DNA of 64,000 nucleotides from Flavobacterium sp. HTF (GCF_003105115.1 NZ_QETH01000003.1:1-64000), one strand, 5' to 3'; positions 7,795-16,807 are shown, counted from the first letter of the stretch. Numbers and translations are program-made. Notes: generated from the letters alone by a model not told the origin.

Positions 7795-8058
7795 TTAATA
7801 ACAATTTTCCATTTCGATAATAGAAAAGCCATTTGCCCGGATCTGATTTTCAATTTCCTCAGGCGCTTTGTCGATATGGCAAAAATTACATTCTTTTGAT
7901 GTTAACGGCTGTCCTTCCTGAGCCACTGATTTCAGGTATTGTCTCCCAAATTCAAAAACCTTGTTGGCATCATCGGTATCTTCATCAACCAAAATATCAA
8001 AATGCATAATTTTTCCGTCTTTTCGGGTTACGTAAGTATCCCATACTGCTACTTTCAT
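7795..8058 (-). CDS. DUF2024 family protein
   Basis: A small soluble protein of 87 residues starting MKVAVWDTYVTRKDGKIMHF and containing ILVDEDTDDANKVFEFGRQY and the Cys pair KECNFCHI. This is the full DUF2024 pattern; its function is unknown. I chose the ATG at 8058 because the family begins here; an upstream in-frame ATG at 8151 would add 31 residues (MDIQSKFVLTKRK...) that do not fit the family. It is divergent from yggS and shares with it the motif-rich region 8160-8274. Confidence 0.8.
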   Translation of the reverse strand: MKVAVWDTYVTRKDGKIMHFDILVDEDTDDANKVFEFGRQYLKSVAQEGQPLTSKECNFCHIDKAPEEIENQIRANGFSIIEMENCY

Positions 8059-8159
8059 GAGTTTAATTTTTAAGTTAAAAGGCTTTAGTGATTCGTTTTT
8101 CGATAAAAACAACTTCCTTTTTGTTAGGACAAATTTACTTTGGATATCCATTTTGTATA

Positions 8160-8274
8160 TAATCCAGTTTTTGGTTTTCTGATAACTTACTGGTCCAGTC
8201 CTTTTTTAAAAAACCTTTGATTATCAGGGATTATATTTAAAACTGGATCCTTTTAAAAAGCAAAAACTGGATTA
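8160..8274. promoter_or_regulatory. Cluster of CTGGA motifs, candidate MocR/PdxR operators
   Basis: Five half-sites lie in 115 bases: TAATCCAGTTTTTG (8160-8173), the palindrome ACTGGTCCAGT (8189-8199, two halves), ACTGGATCC (8242-8250) and CAAAAACTGGATTA (8261-8274). The first and last form a perfect 14-bp inverted repeat; the last two form a direct repeat of AAAACTGGAT with a 24-base period. MocR-type regulators often bind CTGGAC-like direct repeats. The cluster lies between DUF2024 and yggS and could control both. Confidence 0.55.
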
Positions 8275-8296
8275 GTCGTACATGCCAGATATCACA

Positions 8297-8304
8297 TAAT
8301 TTTG
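8297..8304 (+). promoter_or_regulatory. -7 element of yggS, nearly leaderless
   Basis: TAATTTTG is an exact TAnnTTTG match and ends five bases before the ATG at 8310, so the transcript would start at or close to the first codon. The ACTGGATTA half-site at 8266-8274 falls near the -33 position, which suits an activator. Confidence 0.45.
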
Positions 8305-8309
8305 TTCTT

Positions 8310-9046
8310 ATGAAAGAGGATATTATTTTTAATTTGAAACAGGTTCATCAGCGTATCGAAAATGCCTGCGCCCTTTCGGGCAGAAATGTTTCTGATGTAC
8401 AATTATTACTGGCTACGAAAACAGTTCCGGCCGATAGAATCCGCATGGCAATTGAAGCCGGGGAAACTTTATTGGGCGAAAATAAAATGCAGGAACTCCG
8501 CGATAAAGATTCGGGGTTGAAAGATTTAAATATCGAACGTCATTTTATTGGGCATTTACAAACCAATAAAATTAAAGATGTCCTGAAATATGTCAGTTGT
8601 ATCCAATCTTTGGACCGATTGGAAGTTGCACAACAGCTGGACAAACAATTACAAAAAGAAGGCAGGAACCTGGATGTTTTCGTGCAGGTGAATACTTCCT
8701 TTGAAGAAAGCAATTTGGATTACCACCGGATGAAGTATTGTCTTTTTTTCAAAATATAAAAAAATACGATACCCTGAATATTAAAGGTTTAATGACAATT
8801 GGTTTACTGGATGTTGATAAGGAAAAAATGCAGCCATCGCTTCGTCTATTAAGAGAAACAAGGGATTTGATTTATGCCGAAGGAATAGACGGAATTACCG
8901 ATCTAAAACTTTCTATGGGAATGTCACAGGATTTAGAACTCGCAATTGCCGAAGGTTCAAATATGGTACGGGTTGGAACTTCTGTTTTTGGAAACCGCTT
9001 TTTGGGAAAAGAGATCTGGAACGAAAATATGGATAGTATGGGTTGA
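8310..9046 (+). pseudogene. yggS: yggS/PLPBP-type PLP-binding protein, interrupted by a frameshift
   Basis: Two frames together cover the whole YggS/PROSC family (PLP homeostasis protein, about 245 residues when joined). Frame one gives residues 1-134: the PLP lysine is Lys37 in LLLATKTVPAD, followed by LLGENKMQEL and HFIGHLQTNKIKDV. Frame two, read from 8714, gives FGLPPDEVLSFFQNIKKY, IKGLMTIGL and LSMGMSQDLELAIAEGSNMV, with the phosphate-binding end VRVGTSVFG. The break is at 8711-8714, where AGC-AA-TTT-GGA lacks one base of the expected Lys codon (family VNTS-EESKFG). There is no slippery heptamer or stop-proximal signal, so it is either a real inactivating deletion or a sequencing/assembly error. 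Both halves are otherwise intact, which suggests that the event is recent or artefactual. Confidence 0.85.
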
Positions 9047-9072
9047 GAATTCAATTTAGAAATCATAGCATA

Positions 9073-9105
9073 AAAAAAACGCCTCAAAAATTTGAGGCGT
9101 TTTTA
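9073..9105. terminator. Hairpin terminator after yggS
   Basis: AAAACGCCTCAAA and TTTGAGGCGTTTTT form a GC-cored stem with A and T runs on both sides. It lies between the converging yggS (ends 9046) and the secreted-protein gene (ends 9116) and can work in both directions. Confidence 0.85.
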
Positions 9106-9115
9106 ACCAAATTAA

Positions 9116-9598
9116 TTAACGGTGATTATCATGACCATGATTACCATCTTTATCTGAATGTCCATTTGATTTTTTAGGACCATTCTTTTGAGGTTTGTGC
9201 TTGCCCGGTTTGTCTTTTTTTTCCGGTTTATTCCCTCTGTTTTTTTGTGGCTGTCCTTTGTATCCTTTTGGATAAGAAGCCCTGTGTCTGCTGTGATAAG
9301 AATACGGTGTGTTTCCTTTATAATCCCTGATCACTACTTTGTATCCGTCGTAAAGATCATAGTTTCTGTATCGTGACGGTAATCTGTTTACACGAACCCA
9401 GGCGCCATTATTATCATAGATAAACTGACTCTGATTGACATCGTAATAGGTGTCAATATCCGGCAGGTAATAATATCTGCTGTCGTCATTTCCTTGAGGA
9501 CCCCAGCTTGGAGGGCTACCAATATTTACGTTTATTGAAACTTGTGCGTGAGATAACATCCCCATTAAAAGCACTAAAGCCAGTCCTAATTTTTTCAT
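9116..9598 (-). CDS. Secreted hypothetical protein with Lys/Gly/His-rich tail
   Basis: A 160-residue protein with a clear signal peptide (MKKLGLALVLLMGMLSHAQ, cut about residue 19). The folded middle (about 20-105) is rich in Tyr and Asp (SRYYYLPDIDTYYDVNQSQF, WVRVNRLPSRYRNYDLYDGY). The last 50 residues are low-complexity, strongly basic and contain His near the end (GNHGHDNHR). Similar short exported proteins are frequent in Flavobacterium but I know no function. The basic tail might bind polyanions or metal; that is a guess. It stands alone between two terminator-bounded units. Confidence 0.7.
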   Translation of the reverse strand: MKKLGLALVLLMGMLSHAQVSINVNIGSPPSWGPQGNDDSRYYYLPDIDTYYDVNQSQFIYDNNGAWVRVNRLPSRYRNYDLYDGYKVVIRDYKGNTPYSYHSRHRASYPKGYKGQPQKNRGNKPEKKDKPGKHKPQKNGPKKSNGHSDKDGNHGHDNHR

Positions 9599-9737
9599 CT
9601 TTTTTGTTGTTAAGTATTAAATACGATTTGGATATATCGAATTTAATACCAAATTAAGCATTTGAACTATACTTTAGACAGAATCCCGAAACTAATCGAC
9701 CAAAAGTAGATTTTATCCGGTCTAACTTTTCTTTACT

Positions 9738-11141
9738 TTATTTCCAGCCGCCTCCTAAAGCTCTGTATAAATCAACTAAAGCCTGTAATTTTTGCAAATT
9801 ATCATTAATACCACTCAATTGTGCTGACAACAAATTTTGCTCAGAAGTTAATACATCGGTATAATTGGTTGCAGAACTGTATTCTAACAATTGCTGTGTA
9901 TAATCAACAGCTTTCTCCAGAGATTCTATTTGTTTTGCTCTCGAATCCTGTTTTGCCACAGCCATCTGATACGCATACAAAGAATTTGAAACTTCCTGTC
10001 CTGCCACTAAAAGGCTTTGCTGAAAATTATTATAAGCCTGTAATTGTTGTGATTGTGCGGTGGTCAGTCTTGCTTTATTCTGTCCGTGATTGAAAAGCGG
10101 CTGCGTTAATCCTCCGATGATCGAATAAAAAATCGAACGGTCGAAAAAATCTTTTAATTCCAGGTTCGAAAATCCGCCACTGGCTGTAAGCGTCAGGCTC
10201 GGGTAAAAATAGGTACGGGCCAGATTGGTACTTTCAAATGCAACCCTGAAATTAAATTCCGCCTGACGGACATCAGGACGGTTATGTAATAATTGGGAAG
10301 GTAAACCGATTGCAATACTCTCAGGAATTGGCTGATCGTCTAAAAGTCCTCTGTCAATTGGTCCCGGCGCCTGCCCCAATAGAATGTTCAGGGTGTTTTC
10401 GGTTTCGCGGATCCTTTGCTTTAAATCCGGAATCAGAACTTCTGCTGCATAACGGTTCGCCTCACTTTGTACCACCGCTGCTCCGGTTACGATTGCGCCT
10501 TCTTTTAACGCTTTTATGATTTCAACATTTTCGATACGGCTTTCTAATGTTTTCTGCGTAATTTCTAATTGTTTGTCATAAGACATCAACAAAAAGTAAT
10601 TATTGGCAATATCCGAAATCAATTGTGTCTGAACAGCTTGCTTTGCCGCATCTGTTGCCAGATAAGAGGCAAAGGCAGATCTTTTGGAACTGCTTAGTTT
10701 TCCCCAGATATCCGCTTCCCAAGACGTACTTAAACCTAATTTGTAAGTTGTCGTTAAAGTATTGATATTAATTCCGGCCGGAAAGTTAAGTCCGGCTTCT
10801 GATTGTTTGGTACGTGTTACGCTCGCATCCAGGTTTAAGGTTGGATAATACGCTAGTTTGCTTTGACGCAAAGTAGCACGCGCCTGAACGATATTTTGAA
10901 TCGCATTTTTAAGGTTCAGGTTCTGGTCAAGTCCTTTCTGGATTAATGCAGTAAGTTTCGGATCTTTAAAAACACTCTGCCACGGCATATCAGCTATAGT
11001 CGTAGAATCTGCCGAAACTTCATCACGAAACAGTTTATCTGTCGAGACCGTTGCGGGGCGTTCGTATTTTTTAACTGCACACGCACTCAAAAGTGCAGCG
11101 GCAATTACCAAAAGGATATATTTATTTGAACTGTGAGTCAT
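9738..11141 (-). CDS. RND efflux outer-membrane channel, TolC/NodT family lipoprotein
   Basis: A 467-residue outer-membrane factor. The N-terminus is a lipoprotein signal with lipobox LSAC (Cys21), and two OEP repeats follow (about 55-255 and 275-460), with family stretches PWQSVFKDPKLTALI, NLKNAIQNIVQARATLRQSK and LPSQLLHNRPDVRQAEFNFR. It forms the exit duct of a tripartite pump. It is the last gene of the adaptor-pump-channel operon (19 bases after the pump gene), so the whole machine is encoded together. No unusual features; the length is normal. Confidence 0.93.
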   Translation of the reverse strand: MTHSSNKYILLVIAAALLSACAVKKYERPATVSTDKLFRDEVSADSTTIADMPWQSVFKDPKLTALIQKGLDQNLNLKNAIQNIVQARATLRQSKLAYYPTLNLDASVTRTKQSEAGLNFPAGININTLTTTYKLGLSTSWEADIWGKLSSSKRSAFASYLATDAAKQAVQTQLISDIANNYFLLMSYDKQLEITQKTLESRIENVEIIKALKEGAIVTGAAVVQSEANRYAAEVLIPDLKQRIRETENTLNILLGQAPGPIDRGLLDDQPIPESIAIGLPSQLLHNRPDVRQAEFNFRVAFESTNLARTYFYPSLTLTASGGFSNLELKDFFDRSIFYSIIGGLTQPLFNHGQNKARLTTAQSQQLQAYNNFQQSLLVAGQEVSNSLYAYQMAVAKQDSRAKQIESLEKAVDYTQQLLEYSSATNYTDVLTSEQNLLSAQLSGINDNLQKLQALVDLYRALGGGWK

Positions 11142-11160
11142 CTTTTTTTAATTATAATTA

Positions 11161-14100
11161 TTACTCTTTATGAGCTTCTAATAGTGGCGTTTCTTCTTCA
11201 TCTTCTTCATCATAACCTTCTTTGGCTGGGCCACTTACTTTTTCCTGTAAAGTCTGGAAAACGATAAACAATACCGGAATAACAAATACTCCCAAAATAG
11301 TACCGATCAACATTCCTCCAACAGCTCCAGTACCGATTGACTTGTTACCAACCGCACCGGCTCCCGAAGCAAACATCAAAGGAACAAGTCCTAAAATAAA
11401 AGCGAAAGAAGTCATTAAAATTGGTCGCAAACGGGCTACCGCTCCTTCAATTGCTGCCTGAACGATTGGCAATCCTTTACGCCTTCTTTCAAGGGCAAAT
11501 TCCACAATCAAAATACCATTCTTCGCCAGCAATCCGATCAGCATGATTAAGGAAATCTGCAGGTAAATATTACTGTTTAGTTTGAATATAATCGAGAACA
11601 GATAAGCTCCTGCCAGTCCAAACGGAATCGAGAATAATACGGCAAATGGTAATATATAACTTTCGTACTGGGCACTTAACAGGAAGTAAACAAACACCAG
11701 ACATAATATGAAAATGAAAATAGTTTCACTTCCGGAAGCCAGTTCCTCACGCGTTAATCCTGAGAATTCATATCCATAACCAGCAGGAAGATGTTCTGAG
11801 GCAACTTCCTGAATGGCTTTAATGGCGTCTCCCGAACTATAACCCGGATTTGGAGCTCCGGTAATAGAAATAGAAGAGAAAAGGTTAAATCTCGAAATAG
11901 ATTCCGGTCCAAAAACTCTGGTCATTTTTACAAACTCTGTAATCGGAGCCATTGTTCCTGAACTGTTTCTGACAAAGATTTTATTTAGTCCTTCCGGATT
12001 TGCACGAAATTCAGGAGCTGCCTGAATCATGACACGATATTGTTTTCCGAATTTATTGAAATTTGATGCGTACAATCCACCATAATACCCTTGCATGGTA
12101 GACAAAATTGAATTGATCGAAACGCCTGCATCTTTGGCTTTTGCCAGATTAACATCCATCATATATTGAGGGAAACCCGGATTAAAAGGAGTTGTCGCGT
12201 ATTGTATTTCAGGGCGTTTAGCCAGCTGATCCAAAAATTCTGTATTGACTTTAAAAAATTCTGCTGTGGTGTGACCTCCTTTATCCTGTAACTGAAATTC
12301 AAATCCCCCACTTTGTCCAAATCCCTGAATGGTTGGAGGCGAAATGAAGAAAATATTTGCTTCACGAATACCGCTTGTTTTGGCAAAAAGCTGTCCGATT
12401 ACATCATTTACACTCAACTCACGTTTATCCCATGTTTCCAGTTTTACGATAACCATACTGTAGGCACTACCCGCTCCGGCGGTAAAATTCTGCCCCACAA
12501 TACGAAGCGTATTTTTAACTCCCGGAATAGTATTGGCAATACTGTCGACCTGTTTGGCTACTTTATCAGAACGTTCCATAGAAGCCGAAGGCGGCAAACT
12601 GATGTTGGCAAAAACAGTTCCCTGATCTTCCGCAGGAACAAAAGCTGACGGTGTAGTTTTCATCATGTAAAATAACCCTGCGCTGGCAATAAGAATAGCC
12701 GCCAGTACAATCCATTTTTTTACGGAAAGAAACTGAACCGAACGTTTGTATCGGCCTGTAACATTATCAAAAGCTACGTTGAACGCGGTATAAAATCGCT
12801 GAAGGTAACTTTGGTGTTTATGATCGTCTGCGTGAGGTTTTAATAACAAAGCACATAAAGCAGGACTCAAAGTCAATGCATTTACTGCCGAAAGAATAAT
12901 CGCTACCGCTAATGTAATACCAAATTGTTTGTAGAAAACCCCTGTAGATCCTGTAATAAAGGTTACCGGAATAAATACGGCTGCCATTACCAATGTGATT
13001 GAAATAATCGCACCTGAAATTTCATCCATGGCATCAATCGTAGCTTTCTTAGCCGATTTGTACCCATGATCCAGTTTGGCATGGACGGCCTCGACGACGA
13101 CAATAGCATCATCGACCACAATACCAATGGCCAGAACCATTGCAAAAAGCGTTAATAAGTTGATTGTAAACCCGAATAAATTCAGGAAGAAAAAGGTTCC
13201 TACAATCGCAACCGGAACCGCAATGGCCGGAATTAATGTAGACCTGAAATCCTGAAGGAAAATAAATACCACGATAAAAACCAAAATAAAAGCTTCAATC
13301 AGGGTATGGATTACTTTCTCGATAGAAGCATCCAGATTTTCGTTAACGTCTACCAAAAGTGTATATTTTACTCCTTTCGGGAAACTTTTTGCTGCTTCTT
13401 CAATCAGTTTTTTAGAATTGATAATTACATCTCGGGCGTTTGATCCGGGAGTCTGGCTGATCGCCATAGCCGCAGATTCAACACCATTTGTTCTAATAGT
13501 TGCCGAATAACTTAATGATCCTAACTCTACTTTAGCGACATCTTTTAGTCGCAGCATTTGTCCGTTTCCGACAGATTTTATGATGATATCACCAAATTCT
13601 GTGTCGCTTGTTAAACGTCCTTTGTATTTAATTACATATTGAAAAGCCTGATTTCCATTTTCACCAAATTTACCCGGTGCAGCTTCTATATTTTGTTCTG
13701 CCAGAGCAGCCGAAATATCACTTGGAATCAGTTTGTATTGTTGCATGACATCCGGCTTTAGCCAGATTCTCATAGAGTAATCTTTTGCACCAAAAACGGT
13801 TACGTCTCCTACTCCGACTACACGCTGAATTTGCGGCACAAGATTGATCTTGGCATAATTCTGAAGGAAAGTCTGATCGTAGGTTTTGTCATCACTGTAT
13901 AAGGAGAAAATCAACAAGTTACTACTCTGGCTTTTGGTTACGGTTACACCCGCCTGAGTTACCTCTACCGGCAATAAACTTGTCGCTCTTGAAACCCTGT
14001 TCTGAACGTTTACCGCTGCTAAGTCAGGATTTGTTCCTACTTTAAAGAAAATTTTAATAGATGCGTTTCCGTCATTGGTTGCCGTAGAAGTCATGTACGT

Positions 14101-14325
14101 CATGTTTTCTACACCATTGATTTGCTCTTCTAACGGAATTACGATACTTTTTAAAACTACGTCAGCATTGGCTCCTGTGTAACTTGCTGAAACGTTTACT
14201 GTTGGCGGAGCGATATCGGGGTATTGGGAAATAGGAAGCTCAACCAAACCTAAAACTCCTAAGATCACAATAATAACAGATATTACTGTTGAAAGTACAG
14301 GTCGTTGTATAAATATTTTAAACAT
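11161..14325 (-). CDS. RND multidrug efflux transporter, HAE1 (AcrB/MexB-like)
   Basis: A 1054-residue inner-membrane proton-driven exporter. The start MFKIFIQRPVLSTVISVIIV and PISQYPDIAPPTVNVSASYTGA are typical of the hydrophobe/amphiphile exporter family. Two large periplasmic loops and 12 transmembrane helices are present; the proton-relay helix carries the Asp pair in AIGIVVDDAIVVVEAV, and the second half has ANISLPPSAS and LIGLLAKNGILIVEFA. Substrates are probably drugs, detergents or other lipophilic compounds rather than metals, since the metal-type signature is absent. The gene lies 9 bases downstream of the adaptor gene. Confidence 0.95.
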   Translation of the reverse strand: MFKIFIQRPVLSTVISVIIVILGVLGLVELPISQYPDIAPPTVNVSASYTGANADVVLKSIVIPLEEQINGVENMTYMTSTATNDGNASIKIFFKVGTNPDLAAVNVQNRVSRATSLLPVEVTQAGVTVTKSQSSNLLIFSLYSDDKTYDQTFLQNYAKINLVPQIQRVVGVGDVTVFGAKDYSMRIWLKPDVMQQYKLIPSDISAALAEQNIEAAPGKFGENGNQAFQYVIKYKGRLTSDTEFGDIIIKSVGNGQMLRLKDVAKVELGSLSYSATIRTNGVESAAMAISQTPGSNARDVIINSKKLIEEAAKSFPKGVKYTLLVDVNENLDASIEKVIHTLIEAFILVFIVVFIFLQDFRSTLIPAIAVPVAIVGTFFFLNLFGFTINLLTLFAMVLAIGIVVDDAIVVVEAVHAKLDHGYKSAKKATIDAMDEISGAIISITLVMAAVFIPVTFITGSTGVFYKQFGITLAVAIILSAVNALTLSPALCALLLKPHADDHKHQSYLQRFYTAFNVAFDNVTGRYKRSVQFLSVKKWIVLAAILIASAGLFYMMKTTPSAFVPAEDQGTVFANISLPPSASMERSDKVAKQVDSIANTIPGVKNTLRIVGQNFTAGAGSAYSMVIVKLETWDKRELSVNDVIGQLFAKTSGIREANIFFISPPTIQGFGQSGGFEFQLQDKGGHTTAEFFKVNTEFLDQLAKRPEIQYATTPFNPGFPQYMMDVNLAKAKDAGVSINSILSTMQGYYGGLYASNFNKFGKQYRVMIQAAPEFRANPEGLNKIFVRNSSGTMAPITEFVKMTRVFGPESISRFNLFSSISITGAPNPGYSSGDAIKAIQEVASEHLPAGYGYEFSGLTREELASGSETIFIFILCLVFVYFLLSAQYESYILPFAVLFSIPFGLAGAYLFSIIFKLNSNIYLQISLIMLIGLLAKNGILIVEFALERRRKGLPIVQAAIEGAVARLRPILMTSFAFILGLVPLMFASGAGAVGNKSIGTGAVGGMLIGTILGVFVIPVLFIVFQTLQEKVSGPAKEGYDEEDEEETPLLEAHKE

Positions 14326-14334
14326 TTTTTTTTC

Positions 14335-15492
14335 TTATTTTAATTCTGCGTATACCGCTTCTGCACTCTGATTCTTAACTTTGATTTCAGAACCATCTTT
14401 TAATGTCGCTACTCCTTCCAAAACAATCTGGTCACCGGCATTTAAACCGCTTGTAACCACATAATAGTTTCCTGGCGTATTTTCCATGATGGTGATGCTT
14501 ACGTTTTTGGTTTTACCGTCTTTTCCAACTGTAACAGCAAAAACTTTATCCTGAAGTTCGAATGTGGCACTTTGCGGAATAAGTAACCCGTCTTTGATTT
14601 CGTTTGGAATTCTTACTGTTGTGCTGCTTCCGCTTCTGATAATTCCTCTTGGATTTGGAAAACGGGCTCTGATATTTACAGTACCGGTTTCGGTATTAAT
14701 CAGTCCGTTTACGGTTTCGATGCGTCCTTTTTCTGTATATTCAGATCCGTCAGAAAGTAATAAGGAAACGGCCGGTAATTGTTTGATTTTTTGCGCTAAT
14801 GATCCTGAAGCCGTTTTGGTGAAGTTCAAAAGTACTTTTTCATTCATCGCAAAATAGGCATACACATTTCCAATACTTGAAACCGTAGTTAGCGGTTCAG
14901 CAGTATTAGATCCTACCAAACTTCCTAAACGAAACGGGATTGAACCTACAACTCCGTTTACCGGACTGGTAACCGTTGTATAACCCAGATTTACTTTTGC
15001 ATTGACCAAAGCAGCATTGGCCTGCGCCAGTGTTGCCATTGCCGATTCGTAATTATACTGCGCAGATTCTAATTCGTATTTGCTTATAATTCCTTTCTCA
15101 ACAAGAGGTTTTACTTTATTAACCGCCAGTTTTGCCGTACTTACCGATGCCTGTGCGCTTTTTATACTGGCACTAGCCGTACGTACCTGCTGCTCGTATT
15201 CCGGCGCATTGATTTTAAATAAAGGCTGTCCGGTTTTTACAACGGCACCTTCATCTACATATATTTTTTCGATATAACCCTCAACTCTTGGACGGATTTC
15301 TATATTTTCCTGACCTTGTATGCTTGCCGGATAATCTGTGTTTAATGTAGCAGACTGAGACTGTAAGACCAGTGTTTTATATTCTTTAACTTGAGGTGCG
15401 CCTCCGGCCTGAGCCGATTTATCCTCTTTTTTACCACATGATGCGATAATGACTGATGCTGCGAGAATGCTTAAAAATGATTGCTTATTCAT
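14335..15492 (-). CDS. RND efflux periplasmic adaptor (membrane fusion protein)
   Basis: A 385-residue AcrA-type adaptor. From the ATG at 15492 it begins MNKQSFLSILAASVIIASCG, a lipoprotein signal ending at a Cys; an in-frame ATG at 15528 would add 12 residues and spoil the signal, so I reject it. Then come the barrel-sandwich half (IEIRPRVEGYIEKIYVDEGA), the alpha-hairpin (ASIKSAQASVSTAKLAVNKV), the second lipoyl half (LGYTTVTSPVNGVVGSIPF) and beta-barrel plus membrane-proximal domains. It bridges pump and outer-membrane channel. First gene of the operon; the divergent histidine kinase starts 265 bases away. Confidence 0.93.
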   Translation of the reverse strand: MNKQSFLSILAASVIIASCGKKEDKSAQAGGAPQVKEYKTLVLQSQSATLNTDYPASIQGQENIEIRPRVEGYIEKIYVDEGAVVKTGQPLFKINAPEYEQQVRTASASIKSAQASVSTAKLAVNKVKPLVEKGIISKYELESAQYNYESAMATLAQANAALVNAKVNLGYTTVTSPVNGVVGSIPFRLGSLVGSNTAEPLTTVSSIGNVYAYFAMNEKVLLNFTKTASGSLAQKIKQLPAVSLLLSDGSEYTEKGRIETVNGLINTETGTVNIRARFPNPRGIIRSGSSTTVRIPNEIKDGLLIPQSATFELQDKVFAVTVGKDGKTKNVSITIMENTPGNYYVVTSGLNAGDQIVLEGVATLKDGSEIKVKNQSAEAVYAELK

Positions 15493-15602
15493 TGTGAAAA
15501 AGGTATAATTATCGATTATATAGAACAAAAGAAATAAAATATAAGTTACGAAAAATTTCTAATAGACGAAGAGCAATATACAATCGATAGAGATTAGCTG
15601 AC

Positions 15603-15658
15603 AGCCGACGGTTTTTACTAAAAATTTAAACAGCTGTTTAATTTTAAGCTCGTCGGCT
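15603..15658. promoter_or_regulatory. Inverted repeat between efflux operon and LytS/LytTR genes
   Basis: AGCCGACG (15603-15610) and CGTCGGCT (15651-15658) are exact complements 40 bases apart, GC-rich in an AT-rich gap, and enclose the palindrome AAACAGCTGTTT (15628-15639). The element sits in the 265-base divergent region shared by the RND operon and the kinase/regulator genes. It may be an operator or an RNA structure in the kinase leader. Confidence 0.45.
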
Positions 15659-15757
15659 CTAAAATGGTTTATAAAGAGTGTGGTTCTGTGTTGGGCGATT
15701 GGTTTAAAATAGTATTCAAATAAAATGTAATATTGCTTTTAAAATTCATAAATTACA

Positions 15758-16807
15758 ATGGCACCAAATTTTTTCAGGCCTTATTTATTTGCCGGACTGC
15801 ATATCCTGGGCTGGTTATTACTGGGGTTTATCATGTTGTTTTACATCCCGTTAACCTGGAATGTCGTACTTCCCCAAGTCTTTTGGCTTTGGCAGATGAT
15901 TGTATTGGTTTTGCTGATTATGTTATTTTATTCTAATGCCAAAATTATTGTCCCGAAAACTATTATTAAAGACAATACTTCCCCGTTTTTGGTTTGGGCT
16001 TTCCTGACCATATTTACCATGCAGCTTATTGCCTATTTTTTTACATCACAGACGGACCTCCATACTAAAATAAGCATCGTTTTAGGTTTCAAAAAATACA
16101 GAAACCCTTATTTTGATAATTATGTTTTCATGCTTACTCTGCTGGTTTTAGGGATTAGCACCAGCTGGTCAATGCTGCAGTACTGGCAAAAAGCAGCACA
16201 GCACAAACAAAAACTGGAACAGGACAAAACGATGGCGGAACTTGCGATGCTGAAGGCACAGATCAACCCGCATTTTTTCTTTAATTCCTTAAATAGTATT
16301 TACTCGCTTACCTATTCAAATATAGAAGATTCCAGAAATGCACTGCATACTTTAAGCCGTATGATGCGTTATTTACTTTACAGTACGGAAGGCGAAAGAA
16401 CTACATTGCTGAAGGAAGTTGAATTCCTAAAAGATTTCATCGCCTTAATGAAACTTCGTGCCAACAGCAAACTGAATATTATTACGGAAATACCCGAAAA
16501 ACTCCACGATTATCCCATCGTACCGATGTTATTACTACCTTTAGTAGAAAATGCTTTTAAACATGGTGTGAATGCCACTGAAAAAAGCGAAATCATAATT
16601 GCCTTAAAACAAAATGATACCAGTCTTACATTCGAAGTTCTCAATACTTTTTTCGAAAAAACATCGAATACGGAACCGGGCGGGATTGGTTTAACGAATA
16701 CAAAACGCAGGCTACAGCTTATTTATCCGCATAAACATTCGCTGATTTGCGGTGTTAACAAAGAAGGAAAATATGAAGTGGAACTGCAAATAACTTTAGA
16801 ACAATGA
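15758..16807 (+). CDS. LytS/YehU-type sensor histidine kinase
   Basis: A 349-residue membrane kinase. Four hydrophobic helices (about 12-34, 45-66, 78-98, 122-142) are followed by a linker and the His_kinase domain: QINPHFFFNSLNSIYSL holds the phospho-accepting His (about 175), and LLLPLVENAFKHGV the ATP-binding N box; GGIGLTNTKRRLQL is the G box. There is no large extracellular sensor domain, so the signal may be sensed in or near the membrane. Its stop overlaps the start of the LytTR regulator by four bases (ATGA), showing a translationally coupled pair. The divergent RND operon is a plausible target. Confidence 0.92.
   Translation: MAPNFFRPYLFAGLHILGWLLLGFIMLFYIPLTWNVVLPQVFWLWQMIVLVLLIMLFYSNAKIIVPKTIIKDNTSPFLVWAFLTIFTMQLIAYFFTSQTDLHTKISIVLGFKKYRNPYFDNYVFMLTLLVLGISTSWSMLQYWQKAAQHKQKLEQDKTMAELAMLKAQINPHFFFNSLNSIYSLTYSNIEDSRNALHTLSRMMRYLLYSTEGERTTLLKEVEFLKDFIALMKLRANSKLNIITEIPEKLHDYPIVPMLLLPLVENAFKHGVNATEKSEIIIALKQNDTSLTFEVLNTFFEKTSNTEPGGIGLTNTKRRLQLIYPHKHSLICGVNKEGKYEVELQITLEQ

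Noticed and set aside
8059-8151. Longer N-terminus for the DUF2024 protein
   Set aside because: The added 31 residues do not belong to the family and would cover the divergent control region; the family start MKVAVWDTYV at 8058 is preferred.
8700-8760. Programmed frameshift in yggS
   Set aside because: No slippery heptamer, internal SD-like stimulator or stop codon at the shift point; the family is not known for frameshifting, so deletion or sequencing error is more likely.
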